In this document: one piece after another, positions 1 to 6,405 of the stretch
Position numbering within the stretch: position 1 is the stretch's first letter
How the letters are laid out: each line of letters starts with the position of its first letter
Assembly (NCBI GenBank): GCA_030039935.1
Contig: JASHUQ010000055.1
Location: forward strand, 1-11,376
Origin: Microcaldota archaeon
GTDB lineage: Archaea > Micrarchaeota > Micrarchaeia > Micrarchaeales > Micrarchaeaceae
Length of the DNA stretch: 11,376 nucleotides
Reading direction: 5' to 3'
Translations under genes and position numbers: made by a program
The notes under the pieces: generated by a model
The model's input: the letters and a program-made list of their open reading frames with translations, nothing else
Database searches by the model: none
What the model was told of the DNA's origin: nothing

Positions 1-1
1 T

Positions 2-310
2 GGAGATCAATCTGTAACACACATGGGCAGCAAAGGGACAACAAAAGAGATATACAGAAGCGATATGGCCATGTTGCAAGAATCAGATACGGCAGTTATA
101 GAGGTGACAACACCATCGATAGGCGTAGGTTACGAGATTGCAAAGGCAGAAGAAAGCAAAAAAGTTTTATGTCTATACAGACCTAGCGAAAATGTTTCGC
201 TTTCCGCAATGGTAGCCGGCAACCCAAATATAACTTTGAAAGAATATAGAAACGTTGAAGAGGCAATTGCCCATATAGATAATTTTTTCGCAGAATTGAA
301 AAGGCTTTAA
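2..310 (+). CDS. DNPH1/Rcl-like 2'-deoxynucleoside 5'-phosphate N-glycosidase (5'-partial)
   Basis: The reading frame is open to the left edge, so the N-terminus (the Rossmann-like first strand and nucleotide-binding start) lies outside; the internal ATG at 23 is unlikely to be the true start. The visible part matches the C-terminal two thirds of the nucleoside 2-deoxyribosyltransferase superfamily, closest to DNPH1/Rcl, which cleaves the N-glycosidic bond of deoxynucleoside monophosphates. Seen: an S-D-M-x-x-L-x-x-S-D-T-A-V-I-E-V segment, then P-S-I-G-V-G-Y-E-I-A-K-A (GVGYE is a family hallmark with the glutamates of the active site), then L-C-L-Y-R-P, then S-A-M-V-A-G, which corresponds to the S-A-M-I-R-G phosphate-binding stretch of DNPH1 but has Ala where Arg is usual. 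Likely role is nucleotide salvage or pool cleaning in the cytoplasm. It ends 22 bases before the next start on the same strand. An NDT-type transferase is the main alternative. Confidence 0.8.
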   Translation, partial: GDQSVTHMGSKGTTKEIYRSDMAMLQESDTAVIEVTTPSIGVGYEIAKAEESKKVLCLYRPSENVSLSAMVAGNPNITLKEYRNVEEAIAHIDNFFAELKRL

Positions 311-332
311 TTTGTTACTGAGATGCACTACC

Positions 333-1493
333 ATGAAAATAGTCGTGCTCGGCGGATACGGGGAAATGGGCCAGATCATAGTTACAGACCTTGCCGAAAC
401 TTTCAAAAGGGGAACAATAGTTGTTGCTGGAAGAAACAGAGACAAAGCGATTGCATTTGCAAACTCATTCCATCTTAAAAACGTTGTCGGAACTGCAGCA
501 AACTCCGCAAATAACATGCAGATGAAAAATGCACTGAAGGATGCTGACGTTCTGATAAATGCTACGAATTACTATTCTAATATTGAAGTAATGCGCCAGG
601 CCTTGAAAAACAATGTGAACTACATAGACCTTGGAGGGCTGTACTGGACTACAAAGAAGCAGCTTAAGCTGCACAGTGGATTCAAGAAAAAAGGGCTTGT
701 TGCAATACTCGGATGCGGCTCAACTCCTGGAATAACAAACATTCTCGCGGAATACGGGGCAAGAAGGTTCGACAGAATAACATCTCTTGATGTCTCTTTT
801 GCAGACAAGGATTACACTCAGTACAATCAACCTTTTGTTGTTCCATACTCTATGCAAACAGTATTCGATGAATTCACAAAGGATCCTCCAATTCTTAGAA
901 AAGGAAGGATAATGTTTGCAAAACCACTGAGCGATCCAAAGCATATAGGGTTTCCAAAACCTCTAGGAAAGGCAATATGCAGATTGTCCATACATTCTGA
1001 ACTGGCAAGCCTCCCAAGAGTGTTTCATGAAAAAGGAATAAGGGAGTGCAGTTTCAGGGGAGGGTGGGACGAGGATTTCGTAAGAAAGGTTAAGTTCCTT
1101 ATAGACTCAGGATTTGCTTCCGAGAACCCAATAATCGTTGGCAAAAGAGAGATGGTTCCAAGAAGCATGGCCGTTGCGCTGCTCAACAGGTTCATGCCAT
1201 CCAGCAAAGTGAAAATAAACGACATGGAATTCCTTAGAGTTGAGATAAGGGGAATGAAAAATGGAAAGCAAAAGAAACTTGTTGTCTACTGCCAGGCATT
1301 CACAAACAAGAGGCACAACATTCCGGCTGGTTCTTGGGATACCGGCGTTCCTCCATCTATAATTGCTCAAGAGATAATAAAAAAACAGGAAGTAGTAAAG
1401 GGAGTTGTTACACCAGAGCAGTGCATTAATCCGGCATTGTTCTTTAAAGCGCTCAAAAGAAGGAATATTAGGGTGTTCACAAGAAACTCATGA
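333..1493 (+). CDS. Saccharopine-dehydrogenase-family oxidoreductase, lysine 6-dehydrogenase-like
   Basis: A 386-residue NAD(P)-dependent dehydrogenase. The start is placed at ATG 333 because the Rossmann motif begins at once (M-K-I-V-V-L-G-G-Y-G-E-M-G, glycines at about 8, 10 and 13); a TTG at 312 would only add seven unlikely residues. Further family marks are A-D-V-L-I-N-A-T (71-78), Y-I-D-L-G-G-L near 97-103, G-C-G-S-T-P-G-I-T-N near 127-136, and H-S-E-L-A-S-L-P near 221-228, all typical of the saccharopine dehydrogenase NADP-binding and C-terminal catalytic domains. This subgroup is often related to lysine 6-dehydrogenase (lysine to allysine). Carboxynorspermidine or homospermidine synthesis enzymes share the fold, so the substrate is inferred only. 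It follows the nucleotidase by 22 bases; a weak TATA-like CTTTAATTT around 305-313 could give it its own short-leader promoter. Its TGA stop overlaps the stop of the convergent aminotransferase. Confidence 0.8.
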   Translation: MKIVVLGGYGEMGQIIVTDLAETFKRGTIVVAGRNRDKAIAFANSFHLKNVVGTAANSANNMQMKNALKDADVLINATNYYSNIEVMRQALKNNVNYIDLGGLYWTTKKQLKLHSGFKKKGLVAILGCGSTPGITNILAEYGARRFDRITSLDVSFADKDYTQYNQPFVVPYSMQTVFDEFTKDPPILRKGRIMFAKPLSDPKHIGFPKPLGKAICRLSIHSELASLPRVFHEKGIRECSFRGGWDEDFVRKVKFLIDSGFASENPIIVGKREMVPRSMAVALLNRFMPSSKVKINDMEFLRVEIRGMKNGKQKKLVVYCQAFTNKRHNIPAGSWDTGVPPSIIAQEIIKKQEVVKGVVTPEQCINPALFFKALKRRNIRVFTRNS

Positions 1494-2918
1494 TGTCGCC
1501 TGCGGCTGGACGGGATTTCCTTTTGGAGCTACCATTTTTGCTGTGCCCTCAAGCTTGAACCGTGTCATCTTGAACTTTGAATTCAATGCTTTTTCAACGG
1601 ACTTTGCAAACGCATCTAGTGTTGGCTTGAGCGTTTTCTCTGTTGCATGAGATAAACAGGTATAGAAGCATTCCTGATTATCCTCATCAAGGAGAACCCC
1701 CTCTGTCATGAGCCAGTACTGCACCTTTGCATACAGATCAGCATGATAGTTTGACTTAAGTTCCTTGTAATTGTAGATTATGTCCCTGTTGTTTGTTGCT
1801 ATGTATTGGAACATGGCCGGATGGCCCTGAACAACATTTTCTATTTTATTGCCGTCAAGTATTTTTTCTATCCCTCTCATGAGCCTTTTCCCGTAAACGT
1901 TTATTTTTTCATATACCTCCCTGTTCTTTAGAACATTGAGGGTCGCCTTTGCCGCGGTAAGCGAAAGCGGATTGCTTGCGTATGTTCCTCCCTGGGTTAC
2001 CTTGTGCTTGCCAGGCCCAAACAACGACATTATCTCCTTTTCTCCCACTATTGCGCTTATTGGATATCCGTTGCTCATTGATTTTGCGAACGTTGCCATA
2101 TGCGGCTTTACTCCAAAGAATTCCTGCGCCCCTCCCCTTGACACTCTGAATCCGGTTTTTACCTCATCAAAGATAAGCACAACATCATATCTATCGCATA
2201 TCTCTCTTAGATGCTTCAGATAGCCGGGCTTTGGCATGATCGCTGCTGCGTTTCCCATTATTGGCTCTGTTATTATTGCCGCAATCTTCTTGTGGTATTT
2301 CTTCAACGTGTTTTCTATTGATTCAAAATTATTCCAGGTTTCAACCATGACAAGGTTTCTTATTACTCCTGGGATTCCCATAGATTGCCTATAGGGCCTT
2401 ACCTTTGTATCGTATGGGGGACTGGTAGACCATAGCATATAGTCGTATCCTCCATGATAATGCCCCTCAAATTTTACAATCACATCTTTTCCAGTGTATG
2501 CCCTTGCCGCTCTTATAGCATGCATTGTGGCCTCCGTTCCTGTGACAGAAAACCTTACCATTTCTGCACACGGAATCATATCAATAAGTTTCTTTGAGAC
2601 GGACAGTTCGAGCTCGTTGTCAAGGGCGAATATTGTCCCCTTTCTGGCCTCGGTTGACACCTCCTTTGTAACAGACGGATATCCATGGCCTAAGATGACT
2701 GGCCCAAAACCAAGCCTGAAGTCTATGTACCTGTTTCCATCTACATCCCAGATGTGCGATCCATATGCCCTTTTCGCAAATATAGTGCAAGGTGTGTATA
2801 TAGGGCAAAAGTAGGATGTCTGCCAGAGCCTTGCGTTTGACGACACCCCTCCGGGCATTACCTTGAGGGCATCAGAAAACAGCTGCATTGACTTTTTGAT
2901 GTTGAGCTCTTTTGCCAT
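1488..2918 (-). CDS. Class III PLP aminotransferase, glutamate-1-semialdehyde-aminotransferase-like
   Basis: A 476-residue fold-type-I aminotransferase of subgroup III. Seen in order: M-P-G-G-V near 21-25, D-x-D-G-N-R-Y-I-D-F-R-L-G-F-G-P near 58-73, T-G-T-E-A-T near 126-131 (PLP phosphate site), F-E-G-H-Y-H-G-G near 150-157, I-F-D-E-V-K-T-G-F-R near 249-258 (Asp251 pairs with the PLP ring nitrogen) and F-A-K-S-M-S-N-G near 277-284, where Lys279 is the Schiff-base lysine. The front half resembles HemL strongly, but the lysine neighbourhood is not the F-G-K-x-I-G-G-G typical of true HemL, and the protein is about 45 residues longer, mostly at the C-terminus. I therefore read it as an omega- or alpha-amino-acid aminotransferase rather than the heme enzyme; the substrate is unknown. 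Neighbouring dehydrogenases suggest amino-acid or amine catabolism. The start ATG lies about 27 bases from a TATA-like box, so the transcript is probably leaderless. Confidence 0.85.
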   Translation of the reverse strand: MAKELNIKKSMQLFSDALKVMPGGVSSNARLWQTSYFCPIYTPCTIFAKRAYGSHIWDVDGNRYIDFRLGFGPVILGHGYPSVTKEVSTEARKGTIFALDNELELSVSKKLIDMIPCAEMVRFSVTGTEATMHAIRAARAYTGKDVIVKFEGHYHGGYDYMLWSTSPPYDTKVRPYRQSMGIPGVIRNLVMVETWNNFESIENTLKKYHKKIAAIITEPIMGNAAAIMPKPGYLKHLREICDRYDVVLIFDEVKTGFRVSRGGAQEFFGVKPHMATFAKSMSNGYPISAIVGEKEIMSLFGPGKHKVTQGGTYASNPLSLTAAKATLNVLKNREVYEKINVYGKRLMRGIEKILDGNKIENVVQGHPAMFQYIATNNRDIIYNYKELKSNYHADLYAKVQYWLMTEGVLLDEDNQECFYTCLSHATEKTLKPTLDAFAKSVEKALNSKFKMTRFKLEGTAKMVAPKGNPVQPQATS

Positions 2919-2938
2919 ACGCTAAAATTACATGGAGC

Positions 2939-2950
2939 CTATTTAAATTT
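2939..2950 (-). promoter_or_regulatory. TATA-like box for the class III aminotransferase
   Basis: Read on the minus strand the sequence is AAATTTAAATAG, centred about 27 bases before the ATG at 2918. This spacing predicts transcription starting at or next to the start codon, and no Shine-Dalgarno sequence is seen. Inferred from pattern and spacing only. Confidence 0.5.
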
Positions 2951-2989
2951 TGCGTTGCCGGTGCTTTGTGGTTTAATTAGAAATATGTA

Positions 2990-3000
2990 GTTTTATTATA
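2990..3000 (+). promoter_or_regulatory. TATA-like box for the 124-residue gene
   Basis: The T-rich stretch GTTTTATTATA is centred about 34 bases before the ATG at 3030 and would start a transcript with a leader of only a few bases. It lies back to back with the aminotransferase promoter in a 111-base divergent gap. Pattern-based inference. Confidence 0.4.
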
Positions 3001-3029
3001 CCTTTTGCAGTTTAATTGATAATGATTTA

Positions 3030-3404
3030 ATGAATTTGCTTGTTTATTGCGCAACTCCGGCAAGGCTTAGCTACAAGATGAACGAAATAATGGATCACGT
3101 AACTAAAGAGGGCAATGCGCCGTTTCATCCGTTTCAGGCTTTTCCTATTGAGAGGTATGAAAAGGGCACTATAGGAAGGGAAAAGAGTATGGAATTCTGT
3201 AGAAGAGCAATACAGATGTGCGATAGCCTCTACCTGTTTGGCATATCAGAAGGTGCATTAGATGATCTGCTAGAAGCCAGAAGATTAGGCAAACCGATCA
3301 GCCAATTCGTTGAAAGATACGATCCCGAATGGAGAAAATATTATGGTTTGTTTTTTTCCAATCGAAAGTATAAAGATGCTCTTTCAGAAATACTTATAAG
3401 ATAA
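3030..3404 (+). CDS. Uncharacterised 124-residue protein, possibly nucleoside-deoxyribosyltransferase-like fold
   Basis: A complete small soluble protein starting at ATG 3030. It opens with a short beta-strand-like stretch (N-L-L-V-Y-C-A-T-P) and has a long amphipathic helix near 50-63 (R-E-x-S-M-E-F-C-R-R-A-I-Q-M). There follows C-D-S-L-Y-L-F-G-I-S-E-G near 64-75 and an acidic helix leading into G-K-P-I near 87-90. A strand that ends by placing a small group next to Ser/Glu, followed by an A-x-x-x-G-K-P-I element, is how DUF4406 and other nucleoside-2-deoxyribosyltransferase-like Rossmannoid proteins look, but the GVGYE hallmark is absent, so the assignment is weak. There is no signal peptide or membrane helix. 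It is monocistronic, in a divergent arrangement with the aminotransferase. Function unknown; a nucleotide- or nucleoside-binding role is a guess. Confidence 0.6.
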   Translation: MNLLVYCATPARLSYKMNEIMDHVTKEGNAPFHPFQAFPIERYEKGTIGREKSMEFCRRAIQMCDSLYLFGISEGALDDLLEARRLGKPISQFVERYDPEWRKYYGLFFSNRKYKDALSEILIR

Positions 3405-3464
3405 TTTTGCAGCCTAATTATGGAAAATATAGAAAGTCAGTTTTCAGAAACATAGAATATAATG

Positions 3465-3575
3465 CTATACTCTAAGAAGAACCATGAGCGCCGCCAGGCT
3501 GACTGCTGCCAGGCCCGCTTTGAACGCCGCATCCGCAGCCTTTTGGGTTGGGCTTTTCTTCCTCTTCGTTGGCAT
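3465..3575 (-). CDS. 36-residue basic single-helix membrane miniprotein
   Basis: A short minus-strand gene with ATG at 3575-3573 and a TAG stop at 3467-3465. The product begins with a strongly basic head (M-P-T-K-R-K-K-S-P-T-Q-K) followed by an alanine/leucine/valine-rich helix of about 20 residues (from A-A-F-K-A-G-L-A-A-V through A-L-M-V-L-L) ending in R-V. Evidence that it is real: a TATA-like box (TATAAATATT on the minus strand) lies about 30 bases before the ATG, the same spacing as at its neighbours; the stretch is visibly richer in G+C than the flanking intergenic DNA; and the amino-acid pattern is a coherent positive-inside membrane anchor. It lies upstream of, and on the same strand as, nothing obvious: the next minus-strand gene downstream is the aminotransferase, beyond the intervening plus-strand gene. 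Function unknown. No family recognised. Confidence 0.6.
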   Translation of the reverse strand: MPTKRKKSPTQKAADAAFKAGLAAVSLAALMVLLRV

Positions 3576-3600
3576 CTTATCATAGATATATCTCAGCGAA

Positions 3601-3611
3601 AATATTTATAG
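3601..3611 (-). promoter_or_regulatory. TATA-like box for the 36-residue miniprotein
   Basis: On the minus strand the sequence is CTATAAATATT, centred about 31 bases before the ATG at 3575. It is one of the best TATA matches in the window and lies in the gap after the aldehyde dehydrogenase stop, where no longer gene needs it. Confidence 0.5.
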
Positions 3612-3628
3612 CTTGGCAAAAGCAAAGG

Positions 3629-4990
3629 CTAGCTTAATACAATCGATTTTGTATTTGTAAATTCAAGCAACCCGTATCTTGACAATTCTCTTCCTATTCC
3701 GGACTCCTTTACCCCTCCAAAAGGAAGCCTTGGATCAGCTCTTGTCGTGTCATTCACAAATACAAGGCCAGATTCTATTCTTCTTGCTGCTCTTTCTCCT
3801 TTTTCAAGGTCCTTTGTCCAAACCGTCGCCCCAAGTCCATAAAATGTTTTGTTTGCGATTTTTACCGCAGCGTCTTCGTTCTTAACAACTATTATGGGGG
3901 CAACAGGCCCGAAAAGCTCGTTCTTTGCAACATACGCTGCATCTACATTTTCAAGCACCGTTGGCTCGAAGAAGTATCCCTTGCCTTGAATTCTCTTTCC
4001 CCCACACAAAATCTTTGCGCCCTTTGCAACAAGCTCGTTCACCTGTCTTTCTATTATCTCCAATTGCTGCCTGTTTGCCATAGGCCCTACCTCAACATTC
4101 GGATCTGTCGGATTGCCGGCTTTCTGCATTTTCATAAGCTCTACAAACTTTCTTGTAAACTCATCAGCTATGCTCTTTACAACAATGAACCTCTTTGAGC
4201 AAATGCAGCTCTGGCCTGAATTAGTAAGCCTTCCTTTTACTGCTCCCTTGCATGCAAGCTCAAGATCCGCGTCATCGAGCACTATGAAAGGATCGCTGCC
4301 CCCCAATTCTAGTACAAATTTCTTTATGCTTTTGGCTGCGATTGCCGCTATCATTCTTCCGGCATCAACGCTTCCTGTTAGCGAAACGCCATTTATGTAT
4401 TTGCTTTTTACAAGCGCCTTTACAGCATCGTGGTCTGTTATAACTGTCCTGAAAACATTTTCTGGAAAACCGGCGAGCCTGAAGCAGTTTTCTGCGGCAA
4501 GTGCGCACATTGGAACAACATTCGAGTGCCTAAGTATCGCAGTATTTCCGGCTGTTATTACCGGAATGGCAAATCTCATTACCTGCGTGAAAGGAAAGTT
4601 CCATGGCATTACTCCAAGAACTGTCCCGATAGGCTGGTGTGCGACAAACGCCCTCTTTGCTTCAAATTCGACAGGTTCGTCTGCAAGCCACTTTTCAGCG
4701 TTTGCGGAATATGTGTCTGCCATCCTTGCGCATCTTTCAAGCTCGAACTTTGCCTGGTTTATGGGCTTGCCCATTTCCATTGTTATGAGTCTTCCATATT
4801 CTTCGGAATGTTCCCTGAAAACAGATGAAAGCCTTTTCATGTAGCCAGCCCTTTCCTGCACAGACAACGAGCTCCAAGCTGGGAAAGCCCCATTTACATC
4901 CTTTGCTACATTGATTACCTCCTCTTTTGTCAATGTCTCGAATTCCTTGTTGACCTGTTCTGTTGCAGGGTTTACCGACTGGATTTTCAT
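3629..4990 (-). CDS. Aldehyde dehydrogenase, succinate-semialdehyde-dehydrogenase-like (Sad/YneI type)
   Basis: A complete 453-residue NAD(P)-dependent aldehyde dehydrogenase, the usual length of the short SSADH subgroup. Seen: the N-terminal N-P-A-T-E, P-W-N-F-P near 129-133 (Asn131 of the oxyanion hole), the coenzyme loop L-T-G-S near 204-207, E-L-G-G-S-D-P-F-I near 228-236 with general base Glu228, and S-G-Q-S-C-I-C-S near 258-265 with nucleophile Cys262. The S-D-P-F-I-V-L-D-D-A-D-L-E-L pattern and the short N-terminus resemble E. coli Sad (YneI), which oxidises succinate semialdehyde to succinate. Substrate is inferred from similarity only. In context it could oxidise a semialdehyde made by the nearby aminotransferase or saccharopine-type dehydrogenase. 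The ATG lies about 32 bases from a TATA-like box; it is divergent from the membrane-protein island. Confidence 0.88.
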   Translation of the reverse strand: MKIQSVNPATEQVNKEFETLTKEEVINVAKDVNGAFPAWSSLSVQERAGYMKRLSSVFREHSEEYGRLITMEMGKPINQAKFELERCARMADTYSANAEKWLADEPVEFEAKRAFVAHQPIGTVLGVMPWNFPFTQVMRFAIPVITAGNTAILRHSNVVPMCALAAENCFRLAGFPENVFRTVITDHDAVKALVKSKYINGVSLTGSVDAGRMIAAIAAKSIKKFVLELGGSDPFIVLDDADLELACKGAVKGRLTNSGQSCICSKRFIVVKSIADEFTRKFVELMKMQKAGNPTDPNVEVGPMANRQQLEIIERQVNELVAKGAKILCGGKRIQGKGYFFEPTVLENVDAAYVAKNELFGPVAPIIVVKNEDAAVKIANKTFYGLGATVWTKDLEKGERAARRIESGLVFVNDTTRADPRLPFGGVKESGIGRELSRYGLLEFTNTKSIVLS

Positions 4991-5016
4991 GCAATCAAAA
5001 GAAGATAGTGTTTAAT

Positions 5017-5027
5017 CTATTTATAAT
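5017..5027 (-). promoter_or_regulatory. TATA-like box for the Sad-like aldehyde dehydrogenase
   Basis: Minus-strand ATTATAAATAG is centred about 32 bases before the ATG at 4990. Together with the plus-strand box near 5041 it forms a compact divergent promoter in an 87-base gap. Confidence 0.5.
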
Positions 5028-5039
5028 TTCGTGTTTGAA

Positions 5040-5050
5040 TAGTATAAAAG
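5040..5050 (+). promoter_or_regulatory. TATA-like box for the 91-residue membrane protein
   Basis: TAGTATAAAAG is centred about 32 bases before ATG 5078, predicting a very short leader. It is about 24 bases from the oppositely directed aldehyde dehydrogenase box, so one bound regulator could affect both. Confidence 0.5.
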
Positions 5051-5077
5051 TAATTCATCTTCTCATATTGTGAAATA

Positions 5078-5353
5078 ATGAAAAAGAGCAAAAGAATAGT
5101 GACGCCGGACAAGGCGCAGAGGGTAATTGCAATACTCATCGTAATAACTTCAATAGTGCAGATAATAGATGCAATAAGCAACGCAAGATGGAAAATAACA
5201 GTCACCCAGATACTGCAAATACACCATCCCTATGTTTCAACGCTTCCAACACTTATATCGGCAATAATTGCTACCATGTGGTGGATAATACTCCTCCTTT
5301 TAGGAATCTATCTTTTGGTGGACAAGGATTTCTGGAGCCAGTTCAACATGTAG
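5078..5353 (+). CDS. Uncharacterised 91-residue protein with two membrane helices
   Basis: A basic N-terminus (M-K-K-S-K-R) is followed by a first hydrophobic helix at about residues 15-34 (I/V/L rich), a polar loop near 35-56 with two adjacent histidines, and a second helix at about 57-81 containing a W-W pair. A short charged tail follows. By the positive-inside rule both ends would be cytoplasmic. No family is recognised. Support for it being real is the well-placed TATA box and the coherent topology; a hydrophobic antisense frame at 5017-5205 lacks a promoter and was rejected. It precedes the sequon-rich protein by 46 bases, but a separate TATA box there suggests separate transcription. 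Confidence 0.6.
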   Translation: MKKSKRIVTPDKAQRVIAILIVITSIVQIIDAISNARWKITVTQILQIHHPYVSTLPTLISAIIATMWWIILLLLGIYLLVDKDFWSQFNM

Positions 5354-5369
5354 CGCAAACCAGGGAAAT

Positions 5370-5380
5370 CTTTTTATTAC
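5370..5380 (+). promoter_or_regulatory. TATA-like box for the sequon-rich protein
   Basis: CTTTTTATTAC is centred about 25 bases before ATG 5400, a spacing typical of leaderless archaeal transcripts. It lies just past the stop of the preceding membrane-protein gene. Confidence 0.45.
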
Positions 5381-5399
5381 AGAACTAGGAATAGATATC

Positions 5400-5885
5400 A
5401 TGGTATCTAAAAAGAGTGTAGCGCTTTTGGCAGCAATATTGGTGCTGGTTGTTGTTCTTTACTACCTTGCATCTTCAAATCCGCTTATCAAAAGCATTAT
5501 TCCCACATTTTCGCAATCAGGCCCATCATCAGCGCCACATGTAAACTCCTCAAGCAACAGCAGCAAGGGCGCCGGGTCTGTTTCCCAGCAGAGCAATGCA
5601 AAATACAGGACAGCTCAGCTTATTGGGAGCTACCAGAATGAAACTCTTACAATAAGCAACAACACAGTTGTTAACATTACGGGGAGCTACAACAGAATTA
5701 CATTGTATTCAAGCAATATTGCACAATCATACATCTATGTCATTGGAAACTACAACTTTGTAAATATAACAGGAGGAAGCGTCAATATCGGAGGGTATGG
5801 AAACTACGATTCTGTATTTGCAAACTCAACAGGCCTCAATGGCACCATAATAGGGAACAACAATCAGATAAGCAGAGGGAGATGA
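5400..5885 (+). CDS. Membrane-anchored, sequon-rich repeat protein, probably a cell-surface glycoprotein
   Basis: A 161-residue protein with a short basic N-terminus (M-V-S-K-K) and one hydrophobic helix at about 7-24 that is either a signal sequence or an uncleaved anchor. A Ser/Gly/Gln-rich spacer at about 38-68 follows. The rest is built of repeated short turns G-S-Y-Q-N (76), G-S-Y-N-R (95), G-N-Y-N-F (116), G-G-Y-G-N-Y (131) and G-N-N-N-Q (152), roughly 20 residues apart and separated by T/I/V strands. This is the look of a right-handed beta-solenoid, similar to DUF3060-type repeats. There are eight N-x-S/T sequons (Asn 49, 53, 80, 87, 92, 122, 142, 147), a density expected of an archaeal N-glycosylated exterior protein. 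A two-gene unit with the next gene is likely, as the GTG start there lies one base after this stop. No cysteines are seen. Function unknown; surface structure or adhesion is an inference. Confidence 0.7.
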   Translation: MVSKKSVALLAAILVLVVVLYYLASSNPLIKSIIPTFSQSGPSSAPHVNSSSNSSKGAGSVSQQSNAKYRTAQLIGSYQNETLTISNNTVVNITGSYNRITLYSSNIAQSYIYVIGNYNFVNITGGSVNIGGYGNYDSVFANSTGLNGTIIGNNNQISRGR

Positions 5886-5886
5886 A

Positions 5887-6405
5887 GTGCTAATAAATAA
5901 GGCAAAAAACAACGTTGACCTCGAACCAGGCAAATGCAATGAATATGCAAGAGTTGAAAGCGGAGATTCTGATCATAGAAGATATCTGAGAGGCAGCACC
6001 AGAGGAACCGGAAGTGTACGCATAGCTAGTGGCATCTTACTTGTAAGTACTGGTTTGATAGGAGTACAAAGCTATTTTGAAGATAGTAAGGGATCGCATA
6101 TTGGTGATGTCATAGGAACTGTGGCGGGGCTCATGGCTACAGGAGCAGGGTTAATAGCGTGGGGCGCATATGCAAAGGCAAATGACTATTCATCTACTCC
6201 AAACATCACTCCTAGCGCGCCAAGTTTACATATACAGACAGAGCATAGCCCAGAATCATTCTTTGAACGCAGCAGGACAAGTGAAATTTACATGGAATTA
6301 AGCGTAATGCCCCCAATGGGAAAAAGGACTCCAGCGCAGGATGCCAAAGTGCGGTCGCTTCAAAATGAGCTCGACTCTTTGAACGATCTTGGAGGAAGTA
6401 ACTAG
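5887..6405 (+). CDS. Uncharacterised 172-residue protein with two membrane helices and a polar tail
   Basis: Starts at GTG 5887, one base after the stop of the sequon-rich gene, so translation is probably coupled; no closer alternative start was identified. A polar, charged N-terminus (about 1-40) is followed by two glycine-rich hydrophobic segments at about 44-63 and 73-95, separated by a short acidic loop, which suggests a helical hairpin. Residues 96-172 are hydrophilic, Ser/Pro rich at first and then helix-prone with charged residues (R-S-L-Q-N-E-L-D-S-L near the end). No family is recognised. Its TAG stop shares the CTAG palindrome with the stop of the convergent aldehyde dehydrogenase. 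The exact start is uncertain because no ribosome binding site is visible; the downstream hydrophobic hairpin makes the frame believable. Confidence 0.55.
   Translation: MLINKAKNNVDLEPGKCNEYARVESGDSDHRRYLRGSTRGTGSVRIASGILLVSTGLIGVQSYFEDSKGSHIGDVIGTVAGLMATGAGLIAWGAYAKANDYSSTPNITPSAPSLHIQTEHSPESFFERSRTSEIYMELSVMPPMGKRTPAQDAKVRSLQNELDSLNDLGGSN

Noticed and set aside
312..332. TTG start adding seven residues to the saccharopine-dehydrogenase-like protein
   Set aside because: The family's Rossmann strand begins directly at ATG 333, and the extra residues are not typical of the fold.
3349..3356. Run of eight T residues as a transcription terminator
   Set aside because: It lies inside the coding sequence of the 124-residue gene about 50 bases before its stop, so terminating there would truncate the message.
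3405..3464. Possible RNA gene or second miniprotein in the gap after the 124-residue gene
   Set aside because: The stretch is A/T-rich with no convincing hairpin, coding pattern or promoter of its own.
4113..4844. Long plus-strand open frame of 243 codons
   Set aside because: It lies entirely antisense to the Sad-like aldehyde dehydrogenase, whose catalytic motifs are all intact; the translation has no family features and no promoter.
5017..5205. Minus-strand 62-codon hydrophobic frame
   Set aside because: It overlaps the 91-residue membrane protein in antisense, has no TATA box at the expected distance, and antisense of a hydrophobic coding region often looks hydrophobic.
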